From NCBI GenBank assembly GCA_028671895.1, contig CM053802.1, forward strand, positions 19,971,631 through 20,035,630: 64,000 nt of DNA, in the 5' to 3' direction. The notes beneath the pieces were generated by a model, which saw nothing but the letters and a program-made list of their open reading frames with translations, was not told where the DNA came from and did no database searches. Below are positions 11,505-24,000 of this stretch, piece by piece. Each line of letters opens with the position of its first letter. Position 1 is the first letter of the stretch. The translations under genes were made by a program, and so were the position numbers. The DNA is from Oenanthe sinensis (Eukaryota; Streptophyta; Magnoliopsida; Apiales; Apiaceae).

Positions 11505-12203
11505 TGTTAGGAATATATTCATTTGATGATGTATAAATACTATAAAATAGCCAAGTTAGTCCCTTTATAGGTATCAATGTCATTTGTACTTACAAGATTT
11601 TTTGAAGAAATAAAACCAGAGTCTGGATTCAAATCAGAGTCTGGAAGTAGATCAGAGTCTGTAGACTATCAAAGTCTATAGCCTGTTAGAGACTGCAGAT
11701 CATTAGAGTCTGATGGTTTTCAGAATCTATAAAGTCGAAGCTGGATTTGGAAGATGATCATAGTAATGGAAAGTCTTCAAAGATAAAGGCAAATATATTG
11801 TAAATGTGTTATGGGAAGGAAGGAGAATTACAGAAGGAAACTGTTAGCTAATAATTAGGTATTCTATTCCAATTGTAATTTGATTTTCTGTTATTGGTTG
11901 ATAGGCAGCTCTCTATATAAACACTCTATGTAACCTAATTTATAAGTCGAACTTTCGAGAGAGCATAAAGATAGAGAGAGTTGTTGTGAGAAACATATAG
12001 TAGTTGCTAGGGTTTGTGTACATCCTAGGAGAGTTTGTATTTGATCATTAATAATATAAATAGTATTTTCTTCATACTTTGTGTTTAATCTTTGTTATTT
12101 GTTTGAAGCTTAAATACCTTGAGTTTGATTTTAAAATAGGCAAAAAGACAACACAAGTATTCAACCCCCCCTCCACCCTTCTACTTGTGTAACTAGGAAA
12201 ACA
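11505..12203 (+). repeat. Copia-A 3' LTR
   Basis: 699 bases from TGTTAG to AAACA, followed by the target repeat GTATA. It has four copies of GAGTCT within 11620-11715, a TATA box at 11914-11920 and about 35 bases that are absent from the 5' LTR. Confidence 0.92.
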
Positions 12204-12208
12204 GTATA

Positions 12209-15010
12209 GTCAGCTAGTGTTTGCTTTATCCAAAAGATTTGAGCACCACATTTTGTAGCTTCTATATATTCAGCTTCTGTACTGGATATGGATACAGAAT
12301 TTTGTTTCTTAGAAAAGCAAGAAACTAGGCATCCACCTAGAAACTGACAAGTACCACTTGTGCTTTTTCAATCAATTAAGTTTGTCCGGCATAATCTGAA
12401 TCAGAAAAGTACACTAAGTCAAATGGTTGTCCTTTTGGATACCATAGACCCATGCCAGTGGTCCTTTTAAGATATCTAAATATCCGCTTTACAGCAGACA
12501 AATGAGATTCTTTAGGGTTGACTTGAAAGCGGCACATTTACACACACTAAATTCTATGTCAGGCCTACTTGCATTAATATAAAGAAGGCTGTCAATCATT
12601 CCTTTATATTTCTTTGTATCAACAGATATACCCGTAGGATAATCAGTCATCTTTAATGTAGGTGACATGGGGGTACTGATGGTTTTGCAGTTTTGCATCT
12701 CAAATTTCTTGAGCATTTCTTTATAATATTTTGATTGTGAAATATGAATGCCTTTATCAGATTGCTTAATTTGCAATCCTACAAAGAAATTTAATTCTCT
12801 AATCATGTTCTTTTCAAATTCTTTACTCATAATATCTGAGATTTTTTTACATGGAGATTCTTTGGTTGAACCAAAAATAATATCATCTATGTAAATTTGA
12901 ACGAGCAATTTGTCATCACTTTCATACTTCATAAAGAGAGTGGTATCAACAACTTCTATTTTGAAACCATATTCAATAAGAAATTTTCTTAACTCTCATA
13001 CCAAGCTCCAGGAGCTTGCTCTAACCCATATAACGCTTTGTACAATTTGTACACATACTCAAGATGTAAGTGATCTTCAAATCCTGGTTGTTGTCTTACA
13101 TATACTTCTTAAACTACGACACCAATAAGGAAAGTAGATTTAACATCCATTTGATAGACTTTGAAACCTCTATGAGAAGCGCAAGCTAAAAATATTCGAA
13201 TCGATTCAATTCGAGCCATGAGAGCATAGGTTTTATCAAACTTTATCTCTTCTATTTTAGTATTGCCTTGAGAAACTAAACGTGCTTTATTTATTACCAT
13301 TGTTCCACTTTCGTCTAATATTATGAAAGACCCACTTTGTTCCAATAAAGGAAATATCAGGGGGTTGTGGAACTAGTTCTCAAACTTTATTATGAGAGAA
13401 TTAATTTAATTTTTCTTGCATATCAAAAATCCAATAAAGCTTCATTTACGGTTTTGAGTTCTATTTGTGATCGAAAGGCCATATGACTCATAATATTTTA
13501 TACTTGAGCACGAGTTTGAATGCCTTTAGTTAGATCCCCTAAGACATGGTATATTGGATGATCTTTACGTAATAGTACTTTCATAGGCAGTTCAAGTTCG
13601 TCCTCAACCTTATCAAGAGGATTCTTGTAATCAGAAGTCCTAGATTCATGTTTCCAATTTGTCGAATAACATTTTCAACATCACTTGGAATTTGACCATT
13701 TGAATCTGGTTCCCCTTATATTAAATCTTTAAACTTTGAGTTTGATTTAGATTCATCGAATGCAATATTCATTGATTCTTCCACAACTAAAGTATTAAGA
13801 TTAAATACTCGATAAGCTGTGCTATTGACAGAATATCTCAAACAAATGCCCTTACCAGATTTTGGGTCAAATTTCGTTAGATAATCTTTGGTATTCATAA
13901 TATAACATTTACTTCCAAAAACTTTGAAGTAACTAAGATTATGAGTTTTACCAAAATAAAGCTCATATAGAGTTTTCATTTTGATAGGTCATAGTAATAC
14001 TCGATTAAAAATATGGCATGCAGTTGACATAGCTTTCACCCAAAAATATTTTAGCTGACGATATTCGTTAAGCATAGTGGCCATTTCTTGCAATGTTCTG
14101 TTCTTCCTTTCAATTACCCCACTTGATTGAGGTGTATAGGGAGCAGAAAAGTTGTGAGTAATACCGTACGCTTCATAAAAATTAACAAATTTTGATTTAT
14201 CAAACTCTTTTCCATGATCAGTCCTTATATAGATGATCGATTCATTTTGTTAATTTTGTATGCATTTGGTAAAATCAGTAAATGATTCAAATACATCACT
14301 CTTTGATCTTAGAAACTCAGTCCATGTAAACTTAGAGTAGTCATCAACTACCACAAGGGTGTATTGACTTCTTCCAAGGCTTTGTATTGGAACTGGTTCA
14401 ATAAGATCCAAATGTAATAGCTTAAGTGGTCTAAAAGTGGACACCATGAATTTGGCTTTATGAGATGTTCAAATGTTTTTTCCAATTTCACAAGCTTCAC
14501 ATATATGATCTTTAACGAAATTGAGTTTCGGTAATCCACGTACATATTCTTTGGAACATATAGTTTTAATGAGTTTCATTTAATATGGCCCAATCTTCGA
14601 TGCCACAATTACGGATCCTCATTAATGGAAACCAAACATACATTCTTTTTTTTCGTGGTGTTACACGTATAAACATTTTTATCACATGGACAGTTTAGAG
14701 CTAGTCTTCCGTTTACATCATAAATTGAACAATGTGATGAACGAAAGACTACTTTGTAACCATTATCACATTGTTGACTTATGGATAACAAATTGTACGT
14801 TAGTCCCGTGACTAATTATACGTTTGTTATTTTGAATCCTTCATTTCCGATATCCCCAATTCCAGTGATGTTGCATTTACTGATATCTCTGAAGGTTACA
14901 CTTCTGGTGGCTACCTTTCTAATGTTGTTCAACAATAACTTATTATCGGTCATATATCATGAACATCCACTATCAAGATACCACGCGTCTTTCTTAATAG
15001 TAAGGCATAC
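12209..15010 (-). pseudogene. Copia-B pol: protease, integrase, RT, start of RNase H
   Basis: Minus strand, upstream to downstream: protease WYLDSGCS near 14975, followed by a CGA-to-TGA type stop; pre-integrase zinc region LWHRRLGH near 14605; integrase with VVVDDYSKFTW (about 14360), RTDHGKEF (about 14215) and SSGVIERKNR (about 14100), where the usual QQN is SSG; RT from about 13340 with NKARLVSQGN and VYQMDVKSTFL; and the active-site box IYIDDIIFGST near 12880, intact as YIDD. RNase H begins FSDSDYAG near 12400 and is cut by Copia-A at 12203. Numerous stops and frameshifts make it non-coding. Confidence 0.87.
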
Positions 15011-15039
15011 CAACACAACAAATTATATTTAGTTAAACA

Positions 15040-16697
15040 TTTTGGTACCCCTTTGTCTTAAGGGTCCTTGGGTTAGTACATCATAAGGCATATGTGAACT
15101 AGCATTAACAAATCTAGGCATGGGATAATATCACATAATCATGTAGTTTTCTAGATGTTTCATTCTTAGTAGAGATATGATAGGGATTTTCCCTAGGAGT
15201 ATATTTGTTATATCTAACATGATCATGAGTCTTACTAGGTAGAAATGTAATAATAATCGAATTTCTAGAATTAGCATTGTCATTGTAATTCACATTATTA
15301 AATCTAACATGAGCATTTGAAGTATTAGGATAGGCGACTCACATTAGCATGATGACTCGATCTAGCATGATAACTCACATCTCTAGGCATATACGAATTT
15401 AAGTTACGAGATTGATCATGGTAGTTAGGATTTTGAGTCTTAGAACCATTTTGATGAACATTTTCCTTTCTAGTTGCACTAGAGCTAGGATGCACGTTTC
15501 TCATAATACCAAGACTTTGGTTGTTTTTGAACATTCACTTTTGGATCATTTTTCTTTTGAGATAATTTTTTATCATTTCTATATTTAGAAATTGATCCTT
15601 TAGAAATTCATTTATACTTCCCCTTAAGTTCACTATCTATAGCTTTGCAATATAAACGAGTATGTCCACTTACATTATAATATGTACATTTAGGTGGAGT
15701 ACTAATCGGAGGACTAGGTTTATGTTCTTCCTTTTTAGGAGGACCTTTATATTCAAAATCCAAGCCTTCACGATTAAAAGATTCACAAAAGCCAAATACT
15801 ATTATTTCTAAAATGATATTATCCTTAGTGAATTGTTTCAATATGGATTCGAGATTTTTTTCTTTAACCAAGACATTAATCTTGTTAGTCAAGAAACTCT
15901 CTTTATCCATAACTTGAGATAAGAGTTTTTGGTTTTCATCTTTAAGCCGTTTACTTTTCAAATTCATCATTTCTAGATCCGAAATAAGTTTTTGAAGACT
16001 GTCTGATTTGATATCGAACTTGCTTTTAAGTTTAAAATATTCGCCATCTTTTTTGGCTAGTTAAATTTGGTAATTAATCAAGGTTTTGTTCAAACAAGGC
16101 TTTATGAAGCTCTTCCTCTATATCTCCCATAAGATATTGTTCGAGGTCATTTATTCATTCACAATGTAATAAATTTTCTTGAATCAATGATTCATTTCGA
16201 ATTTCTAAATTTAATAGCTCAACATGGAGCTCACAATTGAGTTCGTTAATATCAATGTCATTATCAATCTCTTCAGCTTGTAGAATCAGAGATACATTTT
16301 TTACTTCAAGAGTAAGAATTTTATCATCCTTTTTATTTGTCTCGATTTTCAATTTTTCATTATGAGAGAGAATGTTAGTAACGTATTCCATATCTTTTGA
16401 ATATACATCGGTCAAGCTAGTGACCTCTTTTTGAAGTTGCAGACACAAATCCTCATATTTATCTTTTTCGGATTTTGTCTTTATATAGCTTTGACTCAAT
16501 CCAACATAACTAATTTTCAAATCTCTAACCAAATTTCTAAGCTCAGAAATATCCATGTTATAATGATTAATCTTAGACAATTTAATATCATTACTACCAC
16601 ATGATGAAATTGAAATTGGTTTAGATAATACTTCTTGTAGAGAAATGGAGGCTTCCGTAGGAACAGCTTCGTCTTCGGTTGCCATTAAGCATAAATT
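15040..16697 (-). pseudogene. Copia-B gag, C-terminal half
   Basis: Several open pieces on the minus strand. 16155-16685 is 176 residues rich in Leu/Glu/Lys heptads and begins near NLCLMATEDEA, the segment that usually follows the first CCHC knuckle in copia gag. 15608-15970 is a further coiled-coil piece with a second knuckle-like motif (CTYYNVSGHTRLYC, one Cys replaced). 15325-15534 is Asn/Ser/His-rich. The segment is continuous with 20955-22110 once the hAT element is removed. Confidence 0.75.
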
Positions 16698-17255
16698 TAG
16701 GGCTGAAAAAAAACCCGAATTAAAACCAAAATTGAACCGAAACCGATAAAAACCAATCCATATAAAACTGAAACCGAAACTGAAAAATTAAAAACCAAAC
16801 CGATTGATCAGTTCTGATTCCGGTTATAGGTTAAAACCGAAGTGATAATTAAAATAAATAAATTTATTATATATAATTTATATAAATATTATATATATAT
16901 AAGTAAATAATTATATATTTATGTTTGGATTTAAAATCATATTGGGCCAGCATTCTAGACAAATTATTGGGCCTGAACATTTTTTACTAGAGTGTATTAT
17001 TTGGTTTGAGTCTTCAGTCAGTAGTCTTTGTGTGCACTTGCTAAGTTGTTGGCCGAGAATAACAATATATCGATAACCTAATTTTTATGAGATACAACAT
17101 ATGAACATTAAGTTAACAAAGTACTATTACGGTCTACACCCTACAGTCATATAAATGCGAGGAGTCGATGAAGAATTGAGGAGTTAGCTGATTTCAATCT
17201 GTAGCTACACGAATTTGTAGAAGTAACAAGCAAGTGAATTTGTAATCAATTAATA

Positions 17256-19606
17256 ATGTCTGGGCCATCTGATAATCATATTCCCCCACAAGAAGCAACT
17301 CAGAAAGAAACAGATAAAATGGAAGAGGTATAATGATATAATCTCTATTATATGCTCTATACGATATTAGTCTTTTGTAGTCTCCTATCTCTACTATGTG
17401 TTCTGTATAAATGTAAAATTGTATATATTGGGTGGAAACTAGGTGCAATGCTTTTTAAATTTATTGTTATATTCTTTTATTTATAGACACAGGTAAATTT
17501 AGAGGATGAAGAAGTCAAACATGATGATAAACAGTCACAGGAGGAACAATATGATAACAAGGATAAAAATATTTCACCGGTATAGGAATATTTTGAAAAA
17601 GTCAAGGGTTGTGCAGGGAGTAAGGAAAAATCCATGTGCAAGTTATGTAATGTGTTAATCGGATGCAACACTCGTAATGGAACACCTGCAATGATGAATC
17701 ATTTAAAAATGGTATGTTCTAAATCACCAGTTCATAATATCTTTATAAATTGTAGAAGACATTGAGATTTAAAAAAGTATCAAAAGAAGACAAATTGCAT
17801 ACACTTAAAGCACATACTTTTAATCAAGAGAAGTTAAGGAAGAAAGTAGCCCTAATGTCTATCAAAGACAATCAACCCTTTAGGATTGTAGAACATGAGG
17901 GTTTTAGGGAGTTATTGAATAAAGCCGAACCTAAATTTAAGATGCCTTATAGGTGAACGGTTGCAAGGGATTGTCTCAAAATATATGGAGAAGAGTTGGT
18001 AAAATTAAAAAAGTGCTTGGCCTTTCAAAGAGTCTCATTCACAACGGATACTTGGATATCAATTCAAAACACTAATTATATGTGTCTTATGACTCATTGG
18101 ATTAATGATGATTGGAAAATGTGCAAAAGAATTCTAAATTTTCCTTAAATTGGAAGTCATAAAGGGGTTACAATAGGAAAGATGTTACTTAATTTATTTG
18201 CAAGATGAGGGATAGATTGTGTTTTTACCATCACATTAGATAATGCATCTTCAAATGATGTTACAATCTCACATTTAAAGAAATTTATTAGAGGACCAGA
18301 AGCTATATTAGAGAATAAATTTCTACATATGCGTTGTTGTACTCACATATTAAATTTAGTGGTAAAGGATGGTTAGAAAGAATAACACGATTCAATTGCT
18401 AGAATTCGAAATGCCATTAGATATGTTAGGACTTCACCGGCAAGACTTGAAAAGTTTAGAAAATGTGTAGAAAGAGAGAAGATAAAATGTGATAAGATGG
18501 TGTGTCTTGATGTTGATACTAGATGGAATTCAACTTACACTATGTTAGAGGTTGCGGTCAAATATGAGGGAGTTTTTATAAGAATGGTTATTGAAGATAC
18601 CGATTATGAAGCATTCTTTAAGGTGAATGATCATGAGATTTTGGGTGAAAAGTCTAAGAAAAAGAAAAAGAAGGTTGTTAAAGGTGCTACGCTTTATAAT
18701 GATTTTGCTAATGTGAATCGATTTATTAAATTCTTGGAAATCTTTTATGATGTCACACTGAAATTGTCGCGTTCCAAATATTGCACTTCCAATGTTTTTT
18801 TGTTGAACTTGTAAAGGTTCAAGAGGCTATTATTAAGTTATGTTCATGTGAAGATATATTGATGAGGGACATGACTAAAAGGATGAAGGATAAATATGAA
18901 AAGTATTGGGATAACGTGGATAATACAAATTTCTTGTTATATGTAGCGGTCGTGTTAGATCCTAGATATAAAATGAGTTATATAGATTTTGTTTGACTAG
19001 AATTTATGGAAAAGGGTCTTTTAAAAGTTCTATAATATGCAACAATGTAATGAAGACATTGCAAGAACTTTTTGATTTTTACATGAAATTAAAAGGGCAT
19101 AAAGATCCGGGTTCTCAATATAAAACAATTCAGTCAAATAATACATGAGAAAGAAAAGGTGAAGTTTTTGATATATTAGAATGGTGATAAAGGCATTCCA
19201 TAAAATATCTGATATTGGCGGAAATTGCTAAGCATGTTTTAGGTATGCCAGTTTCTTATATTGCCTCATAAGCTACTTTTAGCACCGGTGGAAGGACCAT
19301 TGATCCCTACCGAAGCTCACTTTCACCAAAGACAGCAGAAGAACTAGTTTGTACTCAAGATTGGATGAGAAATTTTGGTGATGTTACAGATCTTTAAGGA
19401 GAACCAGAAGATTGTCTGCAACTAGAAAAATTAGAGAATGGTAATACTCACTAGTCTTCTGTGTACTTCTGATTTTATTAGTTACTACTCTTTCTTTTCC
19501 TTTTCTGTTTACTCATAATTTTTAACTTTATATTGTCTGTTATTTGTTCACAGATGAATTAAAGGTTGTTGGAGTTTCACTTGACTACCTGGACATCGAT
19601 GACTAA
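17256..19606 (+). pseudogene. hAT transposase (RICESLEEPER/DAYSLEEPER type), decayed
   Basis: Exon 1 starts at ATG 17256 and ends at 17327 before GTATAA. Exon 2 starts at 17487 after TTATAG. A BED zinc finger is visible at about 17635-17715 (CKLCN, then NHLKMVC). The catalytic core includes TTDTWIS (about 18040), ITLDNASSND (about 18230), RCCTHILNLVVKDG (about 18330) and DTRWNSTYTM (about 18515). The C-terminal dimerisation region with FSTGGRTIDPYRSSLS is near 19275, followed by VCTQDWMRNF. A final small exon (19553-19606) ends LDYLDIDD-stop. In-frame stops and frameshifts occur throughout, for example near 17580, 17760, 17955, 18145, 18375 and 18995, so it is inactive. Confidence 0.88.
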
Positions 19607-20640
19607 GTGATATATTTGCATAGTTCTGTTATAATCTGAACACTATTGTAGTTCATATTGTTGGTTGCAAGTTATTTTATTATAAATTGATTGATGTTTG
19701 CAGGCTATTTCCGCAGTTACTGTCAGTAAACCAGTTTGCAGGTCTGTCTTCGTTTCCAAGTCTGCATCTTTATGTGTTGGAAATTTTTTCTACGATTGTC
19801 TTGAGTTAGTTGAGAACTATAATATGGCACTTGTTTTAGTCATAATCTTGTTATCATCAAGCATGGTTTTTTACTTAAATATGATGTTTTTTTGTCATCT
19901 ATTTCACAGTGTAAGGTAATTGTAAGATTGGTAGCAACAATAATTCACTTAGCCTATTGCCACAAAACATGTAATTTCACAAAACATCTACCTTCAGAAC
20001 ATGTAATTTTTTTGAGAAAAAATTAGGACCTAGATCTTGGTCGTATGTGTTGTTCTGAATTTTTTAGAACTGGAATAAAGGATCAAGAAAATTTCTGCTA
20101 TATTAATTTGTAATTCATATTGAGTAGAGTTTGCTTGATGTAGCTTCAAGGTAGTTTCCGGCTCTTTCAGTTTGCTAGAGAAATATATTGGACCTAGATT
20201 CTTGACTTGTTCTCTTTCAAGAATTTTGTAGAACTAAATGATCAAGAAAATTGCATGTTCGGCCATAGTTCATATAATTACATGAAAGTTAGAGACATAA
20301 ACTTCTTTTGGCAACTGATGTCAATGGATTGGTATTTTATGACCTCATTCCCCACAAGTCTAGAGTTCATAATTTCTACGACACCTTTTTGTACATTATG
20401 AGCTTATAATTTCTAGAGTAGTATACTAGCTTCTCAATCAAGAACAACATTTGGTTGTGTAGACTTCAGAACATGTAATTTCACAGAACATATGCTATAA
20501 GTTCATTTCAATGTTACATTGCAAATTTAAGTCATTTACCAGATGCTTTGAAGTTTAGACTGCTGACATACATTTCTATTTCACAGGGAGGAGGCCAAGA
20601 GTAATGGAGCAGACAACTACTCGTTTTCCTTTTAAGAAAG
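19607..20640 (+). other. hAT 3' non-coding region
   Basis: No domain found. The sequence is low-complexity and T-rich, with the phrase AGAACATGTAATTT repeated near 19996 and 20467. It belongs to the hAT element by position. Confidence 0.45.
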
Positions 20641-20954
20641 TAGTGATGTTGTATGATATTCTCATTTATGTTAAGTTGGGAGGCTTTGACTTGAGCAGGG
20701 CTTTAAATTCTATGTTTTATTGCGAATGTTTGCAAGACTTTAATTACAATGAATGGTTGTTATTTGTCTAACTTTTTTATTTAAATTGTAATCTATTTTT
20801 GTATCATATTTAGTTTATTCAATTTTATAACTGAAACCGAACCTGTATTTTTAAAATCGAAACTGAAACTGACGGTTCGGTTGCAGTTGCAATTTTCAAT
20901 TTTTAAAATCGAGGACATGCGGTTGCGATTGCGGTTGCGGTTTTTTCCAAAATT

Positions 20955-22110
20955 GATAATTTCCTCATTTTGCTCCGGAGCTTCTTCATCCTCGCTTAAA
21001 TTCCATCCACTTTCAACAACAAGGTTTTGTCTCCAAGACAAATTTGGACATTCCCTTTTGAAGTGACCAGGTTGTTTACACTCGAAACAAATATTCTCAT
21101 TTTCTTCAGGATTTACCTCTTTAGGCTCAGGTATATAATTACTCATAAATTTCAAGTTATTATTGTAAGCATTGTTTTCTTATGGTTGCATACCTTTTCC
21201 TTTAGCATAGCTCATGTTAGGAATATTGTTCCTATAATTCGGTCCACCGTTAGAGTTAAAAACTCATTGTTGGTTACCGGATTTAAGAAATACTTTTCCA
21301 TATCGTTGAGCTTTTCTTTGTAAAACGTGACGAAGTTGTCTCGATAATAAAGTAATTTCATGCTCGTCAAGATTTTCAAACTCTTCATTTAAGTCATCGT
21401 CTTTTTCATTTTCATCGATAAGTATTGCTTTTAAAGTCATATTTTTTCTTTTTTCTTCCGCTTAAGGAAGAGGTCTATCCGGAGGATTATCTTCTTCATA
21501 AACACGAAGGTTTCCGAATAAACTATCAATGGTATATGCATTTAAATTATGCATTTTTTATAGTGGTAACTTTAACTTTCCAACTCCGAGGCAAAGCTTT
21601 TAACACCCTTAGATTTTTATCATTAACCGAATAAACTTTTCCGAGTTGTGCAAGTTCATCGATAAATCTCGTTTTCATATCGATGATGGTTTCACCCTCG
21701 AGGAGTTTAAAGTTCGTGTATTCTTGGATTAGAGTATCCATTCGAGAGTCTTCAATATTCATAGTTCCCTCGTATGTGATAATCAAATTATTCAACATTT
21801 CTTGTTCCGACTTGCAGTTATTAACACGTTTGTATTCTTTTTCTGTAAGTGCAGTAGTTAAGACTATTTCCACTTTAGCGGTTATGTTCATTAATTATTC
21901 TTCTTCAAAGGTGTATTCACTTACTTTCTTTTCGATGACTATTTCGTCAACTACTTTAGTTGGAACAACAACACCGTTTTTGATAGTCATCCACACTTTG
22001 ACACCTTAGGATTTAGCATAAATTCTAAATCTTATTTTTCAAGTAGCAAAATTGATGTCGTCAAATAAAGGAAGTCTCAAACTCGAGAGACTTTCACCAC
22101 AACCAACGGT
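20955..22110 (-). pseudogene. Copia-B gag, N-terminal half
   Basis: The UBN2-type gag region lies at 21547-21891 on the minus strand, with LIQEYTNFKLLEGETIIDMK and VLKALPRSWKVKVTTIKNA. It is followed near 21075 by the CCHC knuckle CFECKQPGHFKREC and by acidic SEDEEAPEQNEEIINF, where the hAT element interrupts. Frameshifts separate the pieces. Without the hAT insertion it joins directly to the segment ending at 16697. Confidence 0.83.
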
Positions 22111-22190
22111 ACTCAAATACACCATAAAAGTTCTATTTTTTTGTCGTATTCAAAGGCACTGAAAAAGGCCACAGAACATAGTAAAAAATA

Positions 22191-22204
22191 CAGCTCTAAT
22201 ACCA
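22191..22204 (-). other. Copia-B primer binding site
   Basis: Minus strand TGGTATTAGAGCTG, one mismatch from the standard initiator-Met site, lying two bases from the LTR edge at 22207. Confidence 0.75.
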
Positions 22205-22206
22205 AC

Positions 22207-24000
22207 TGTTAGGTCTCAAATAATGAGATGTATTAGTTAGAATGGGGGTTAAATAACTTAATACCCTTTTAAAAATTAGAGCTTTGCATTTTAAATTTTT
22301 CTTTTTTCTTTTAAAAATATTACTAGTCAATAAGTAATCAAGTGCGGAAAGTAAATAGAGAGAAAAGAAATAGAGTACACTCAGAATTTTTATCCTGGTT
22401 TAGGTCGGAACAATCCCCTAACGGATCCGTTCACCCCTAGTCGAGTCCCCGAGTCCTTTCCTGAACTCGAGATTTTGCACTATAAAAAGATGTACTCCTT
22501 ATAGCGGCGGAGAAGCCTTTTACAACACTATGTATTTATCTTGAACCTTAACTACTCGTTAACCTCTCAAAATACAATAGTAAAACTTAATTGATTTATC
22601 TTTGAGCGTAACTCCTCGCTACCTCTTCACAATCAAAGTAGAACCCCTACAAGGTGGTCTTAGAGTGTAACTACCTGTTACCTCTTCATAGGCAAGTAGT
22701 AACCCTTACGACCTTATCTTGGAGCGTAACTTCCCGCTATGTCCTCAAAGATACGTAAAACCTTGCGTAGACTATGTTCCTCTACCACTTGACAGGTCTT
22801 GGTAGTTAGGTCTTAGATCTTGGGTCTTTCCTTTTCCTCACGGTGCAAATAAACTAAACTTCCCGTTGGTATGCATAAGACTTGGGTCTTAGAACAAGGA
22901 TCACTTCACTAACAAAGTCTAGACAACGAGTACTACCACTTTAAATCTCTGTTTAAGAAAGAAAAGTTGGTGGACTAGTATATTACAGTACTAGGCCAGG
23001 AACAAATAATTATATATAATATAGTCGAAGCAACAATATATATAAGTGTGAGTCAAGGTAAGTCGCGTCGTTAGAAGGACGAACCACACATAGTGTGTAT
23101 ACGTGTATGCAAGTATTTAAGTGCGTATGCTAAAGTAAGGAACGATATGTAAAGCATATGAATACAAGCATATAATTAAACAAGATTAACTAGCTTATAA
23201 CCATTGTGCTCTATAGTGAGAGACAAAAATATTTCTTTCAAAATCAAGGGATACGAGTTAGGTTCTGGAACGAAGTTTCTTGTTGGTATCCTAAAATTAA
23301 CCAAGCAAGCAAGTTGATACAAACACTACTAAATTCGAACCAAGATGCTTATATATATATATATATAACTTCTAGCCCTTGAGATGTATAGAGAAATCAA
23401 GATAAAAAGTTAAGATCGAAGCCAAAATATACAAAAATGAGTCACTGAAAAAAGTCATCGGAATATTAACTTTTGGTATAACTTTGGGGTCAACAAGACA
23501 AGTCTAGTGGTTGTTGTAAAGAGGACTTTGGGTGGCTGAAAGAGACTTGTAAGGTGTGTGTGGAAATTGTGCAACTAAATGGGTTTGTAAGCCTTATATG
23601 TGAAAGATATATGAAAAAACAAGGCTTAAACCTCAAGAACTCTTGGAGATGAAAAATTTTCCAGAGTTGAGAGGTTCTTGGGAGAGAAATTTGTAGCATT
23701 TACTTGACATAAAATGGCTTGAGAAATGGTGGGGGTGAGGCTTTATTTATAGGCCAAAAATAAGGATTTTTGACTTATTTTAATTAGGGGACAAGGGAAT
23801 AAGTTTTGCATAAATCAAAGGAAGGTACATAATTTAAAAATAATGTTTCCCTAGTGGTATCAACCCACATGGGTGCATAGAAAAATGTGCTTGCCTCATT
23901 CAGTTAATTATTTAAGATAATAATCACGTAATGGAACGATACGTTGATAAATATGACGTTTTTCAAAATATGCTCCAAAACTTATGAACATTTGGGAACC
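22207..24000 (-). repeat. Copia-B 5' LTR (outer border uncertain)
   Basis: The inner edge is TGTTAGGTCTC on the plus strand, that is, an LTR ending in GAGACCTAACA on the element strand, next to the primer site. No second copy exists in the window, so the outer edge cannot be set and may lie beyond 24000. An AT microsatellite lies near 23350. Confidence 0.6.
23744..23751 (-). promoter_or_regulatory. Copia-B LTR TATA box
   Basis: Minus strand TATAAATA in the context GGCCTATAAATAAAGCC. It is a good plant core promoter motif, in the right direction to transcribe Copia-B. Confidence 0.5.

Larger units (their letters stand above)
921..12203 (+). mobile_element. Copia-A: nested Ty1/copia element, SIRE/Maximus type
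   Basis: Complete but decayed LTR retrotransposon. The two LTRs start at TATTTGGAATATATTC (mutated TG) and TGTTAGGAATATATTC and end in GGAAAAATA and GGAAAACA. A five-base target duplication GTATA lies at 916-920 and 12204-12208. A tRNA-iMet primer site follows the 5' LTR and a purine tract precedes the 3' LTR. Order is gag, protease, integrase, RT, then a very long extra region; RNase H is deleted. The order integrase before RT marks Ty1/copia. A long coding region between pol and the 3' LTR is typical of the SIRE/Maximus lineage. It sits inside the RNase H of the opposite-strand Copia-B. Confidence 0.93.
16698..20946 (+). mobile_element. hAT DNA transposon inserted in Copia-B gag
   Basis: About 4.25 kb with CCGAAACCG-rich subterminal regions at both ends. 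The left end is TAGGGCTGAAAAAAAACC and the right end, reverse-complemented, begins AAAAAACCGCAACC. The outermost bases of the right terminus look lost. The flanks CATAAATT (16690-16697) and CCAAAATT (20947-20954) agree at six of eight bases and fit a decayed 8-bp duplication. The gag protein reads collinearly across the insertion. A transposase pseudogene lies inside. Confidence 0.8.
640..24000 (-). mobile_element. Copia-B: old minus-strand Ty1/copia element, split twice
   Basis: Reading leftward on the minus strand: LTR (from 22207 outward), primer site 22191-22204, gag N-terminal half (20955-22110), hAT insertion, gag C-terminal half, pol (12209-15010), Copia-A insertion, end of RNase H (640-920). 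Joining the flanks across each insertion restores collinear copia protein order. The 3' LTR is not found in the window and the outer border of the 5' LTR near 24 kb is not resolved, so the end coordinate is approximate. It is the oldest layer of the stack. Confidence 0.82.
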
